Assembly: GCF_010111755.1 (NCBI RefSeq)
Contig: NC_088963.1
Location: 248,001-312,000, forward strand
Direction of reading: 5' to 3'
Source of the DNA: Nakaseomyces glabratus
Taxonomy: Eukaryota > Ascomycota > Saccharomycetes > Saccharomycetales > Saccharomycetaceae
DNA length: 64,000 nt
The position numbers and the translations under genes are program-made. Positions 63,301 through 64,000 of the stretch are shown here, piece after piece. The notes beneath the pieces are model-generated. The model worked only from the letters and a program-made list of their open reading frames with translations, made no database searches and was not told the DNA's origin. Each line of letters begins with the position of its first letter. The stretch's first letter is position 1.

Positions 63301-63972
63301 TGTAATCGATGTGGAGCGCCGTATATCTGGTGATGGCGAGTTTGCACTTACCGGGGAAGCTGGTGTCAACAGCTCTTGTGGGTAAGTTTTCTTTTCGGAG
63401 GCTGTTGATATGGCCAATCTCTTTGCAGTGTCTAGTTTCTTCTCGGTGTCGTTGCTCTGCGAAGACGACCTGCTTCTTCCGAACAAGGACCCGAACAGAG
63501 AGGTCTTCTTTGGCTTTGAGCTTGTGGATGCGCTTCTCTTCACGGACACCAGTGACGGCGAGTTGCGCGACTGCGTGGGCGTGGGCGGCGGCGTCAGCAC
63601 CGGCACTTCGTCCTTTGTCTCCTGATTTAAGCTATGTGTCTTGGTCAAGGCGGGCATGCGTGCACCGGGACCTCCATCTGCACGTATATCTACTTCGTCG
63701 TCGTCTTCTATGGCCACAGCCCCAGCCCCTGCTATGGCCCCAGCCATGGCCCTTGGTATGGCCATAGTCCCAGAAACACGCTTGGCGTGAGGGTCAGCGT
63801 ACATGCCGTGGGAGAGCGACGCATTGGATATAGAGAGCGACCGCGACCTCTCCGTCTTTCCCGCGGCGCCGGCTACAGCGACAGCGCTGCGGTTCTTGCG
63901 CCGCGCCTTCTTGTGCGGCTTCGATCCCTTGTACAACCAGTCAACGGGCACGTCCACATCGTTGGTGATCAT
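60358..63972 (-). CDS. GIP3: Gip3-like Glc7 (PP1) regulatory protein
   Basis: 1204 aa (S. cerevisiae Gip3 1279 aa), a protein that binds the PP1 phosphatase Glc7 and affects chromosome segregation when overproduced. It starts MITNDVDVPVDWLYKGSKPHKK, a conserved opening. A PP1-docking RVxF motif is visible as KRVKFAVDKFE (about 266-276). The N-terminal 400 residues are Ser/Thr/Pro-rich. The middle (about 450-870) holds leucine-rich-repeat-like blocks (NLEFLDLSNLPQVFPDI; HVSMLSQKP), and charged helices lie at about 900-980. Only 28 bp of upstream sequence are in the window. The first 100 codons are GC-rich and Ala/Gly-rich. Confidence 0.92.
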   Translation of the reverse strand: MITNDVDVPVDWLYKGSKPHKKARRKNRSAVAVAGAAGKTERSRSLSISNASLSHGMYADPHAKRVSGTMAIPRAMAGAIAGAGAVAIEDDDEVDIRADGGPGARMPALTKTHSLNQETKDEVPVLTPPPTPTQSRNSPSLVSVKRSASTSSKPKKTSLFGSLFGRSRSSSQSNDTEKKLDTAKRLAISTASEKKTYPQELLTPASPVSANSPSPDIRRSTSITKSAKEHRARNSDNTTTDKNTHQETQKESGSRERPTDLTKISLKRVKFAVDKFETDPPQQLPSRTPKPGNIMIPDDMISELPAISVGITSNQQKNNLGPQFTKDSIEYKRALEIHQIALKEAEKHQQEAHHAARRIAHEVSNFSNGKQASAPGFMLNLVAQSDQSKRDQNSAVHDTDINIDLSEKLNKTGIDLPIHMHEHHFDDPGSTLEGNQEITLDVVYTRCCHLREILPIPSTLKQVTDKTAPLQTLKFLNPKPTLIDILSFCDFIAIVPIQTIVFDNVNLSTEMFKIVISSVAYSSVLEKISLRNVTMNKESWQLLCKFLLTSQSLNKIDISQTRIKPETGTELLRSSMDWDLFAKTLAKRAEHLRPLEEILVNGVNFDNIPLEDFQNFLITFATQKHLTNGIRLGLANATKSICSVQHYKFLLEWMSNYNVQGVDLGFNDLSNLIKPTLGKLSSLTYPNLHYFTLNSTNIQSTNDMALLLKALSKLPNLEFLDLSNLPQVFPDILPYMYKYLPRFPQLKRLHIDNENMTYKEMTVVCNLLAKCTGLIHVSMLSQKPPMSETESAENLSTNGDSNSGTVFAKNNFSATLYAFVRDSPNLVGLDIDYSSISDEVSSRLALCLMRNMRRTMDSSFQLDELDSQDELLFDGSLVTMTAKDVLERLTQLNTKQIIEKKDATKRYLLKKYVQKLHKIHNNVQQTIDNLFEKRKSGDLPMQEKENLVRLILLEKNLVHILDIFDNMPNLSEVLGENKIASSDSLVDHPNLRHVVETDNLNENSNERDLQVNENDNLQQRPHLMATESGRTIDTLTGRPVFSRRSSTTSLASKKQEEEEGDFHKWGFYIQQQKALYPDGESQYGESSAVSASTSQTTLPSIDSKEKKIFTKLPSGPELRTAIIKAKGVSSIEELIQKINDYHCCDIESLYNILKQNELEGNGIVTSESDLTDNEREHLEGAVKNIYEQLLNNASMNRDVKKVNQ

Positions 63973-64000
63973 TGCTAGACTGTGGGAGTGTCAAGTTTGT

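Overview
This is a 64-kb piece of a budding-yeast (Saccharomycetaceae) nuclear chromosome. Almost every protein has a close relative in Saccharomyces cerevisiae, and gene order follows S. cerevisiae chromosome XVI left arm from about YPL167C to YPL137C. The window has one spliced ribosomal-protein gene, compact intergenic regions, PAC/RRPE, Rap1, Reb1 and Cbf1-type promoter motifs, and the standard nuclear code. Sequence divergence is what I would expect of Candida glabrata (Nakaseomyces) or a close relative. That species call is inference from the proteins and gene order, not a database match.

Layout: RDH54 (3' end cut off by the left edge) is divergent from an MLH3-SET6-ATG29-REV3 block, which is inverted relative to S. 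cerevisiae. Then follow, in S. cerevisiae order: a STIMATE-family membrane protein (YPL162C-like), BEM4, PET20, AIM44, TGS1, PRM4, KIP2, PEP4, RAD53, RRD2, PRP46, a YPL150W-like kinase, an ecdysoneless/SGT1-family gene that S. cerevisiae lacks, ATG5, PPT2, PXA1, NOP53, KES1, POC4, a GC-rich hairpin-rich island that may encode a structured RNA, spliced RPL33A, FRK1, UME1, SPP1 and GIP3. Compared with S. cerevisiae, SVS1, CDC60 and MKK2 are missing from their expected slots. I found no tRNA gene, transposon, LTR, centromere, CRISPR-like array or megasatellite.

The genes are eukaryotic singletons, not operons, but functional themes recur: genome maintenance (RDH54, MLH3, REV3, RAD53), autophagy and vacuole (ATG29, ATG5, PEP4), ribosome and RNP biogenesis (TGS1, NOP53, RPL33A, PRP46, perhaps the ecdysoneless gene), peroxisome and mitochondrion (PXA1, PPT2, PET20), polarity/cytokinesis/mitosis (BEM4, AIM44, KIP2, FRK1, GIP3) and chromatin (SET6, UME1, SPP1).

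The items most worth a second look are the GC-rich island at about 50.2-50.95 kb with a Rap1-type box in front of it, the retained ecdysoneless gene, the rearrangement that made RDH54 and MLH3 share a promoter, a glutaredoxin-like PRM4 without the catalytic cysteine, and a URS1-like pair plus TATA pointing antisense into RAD53.
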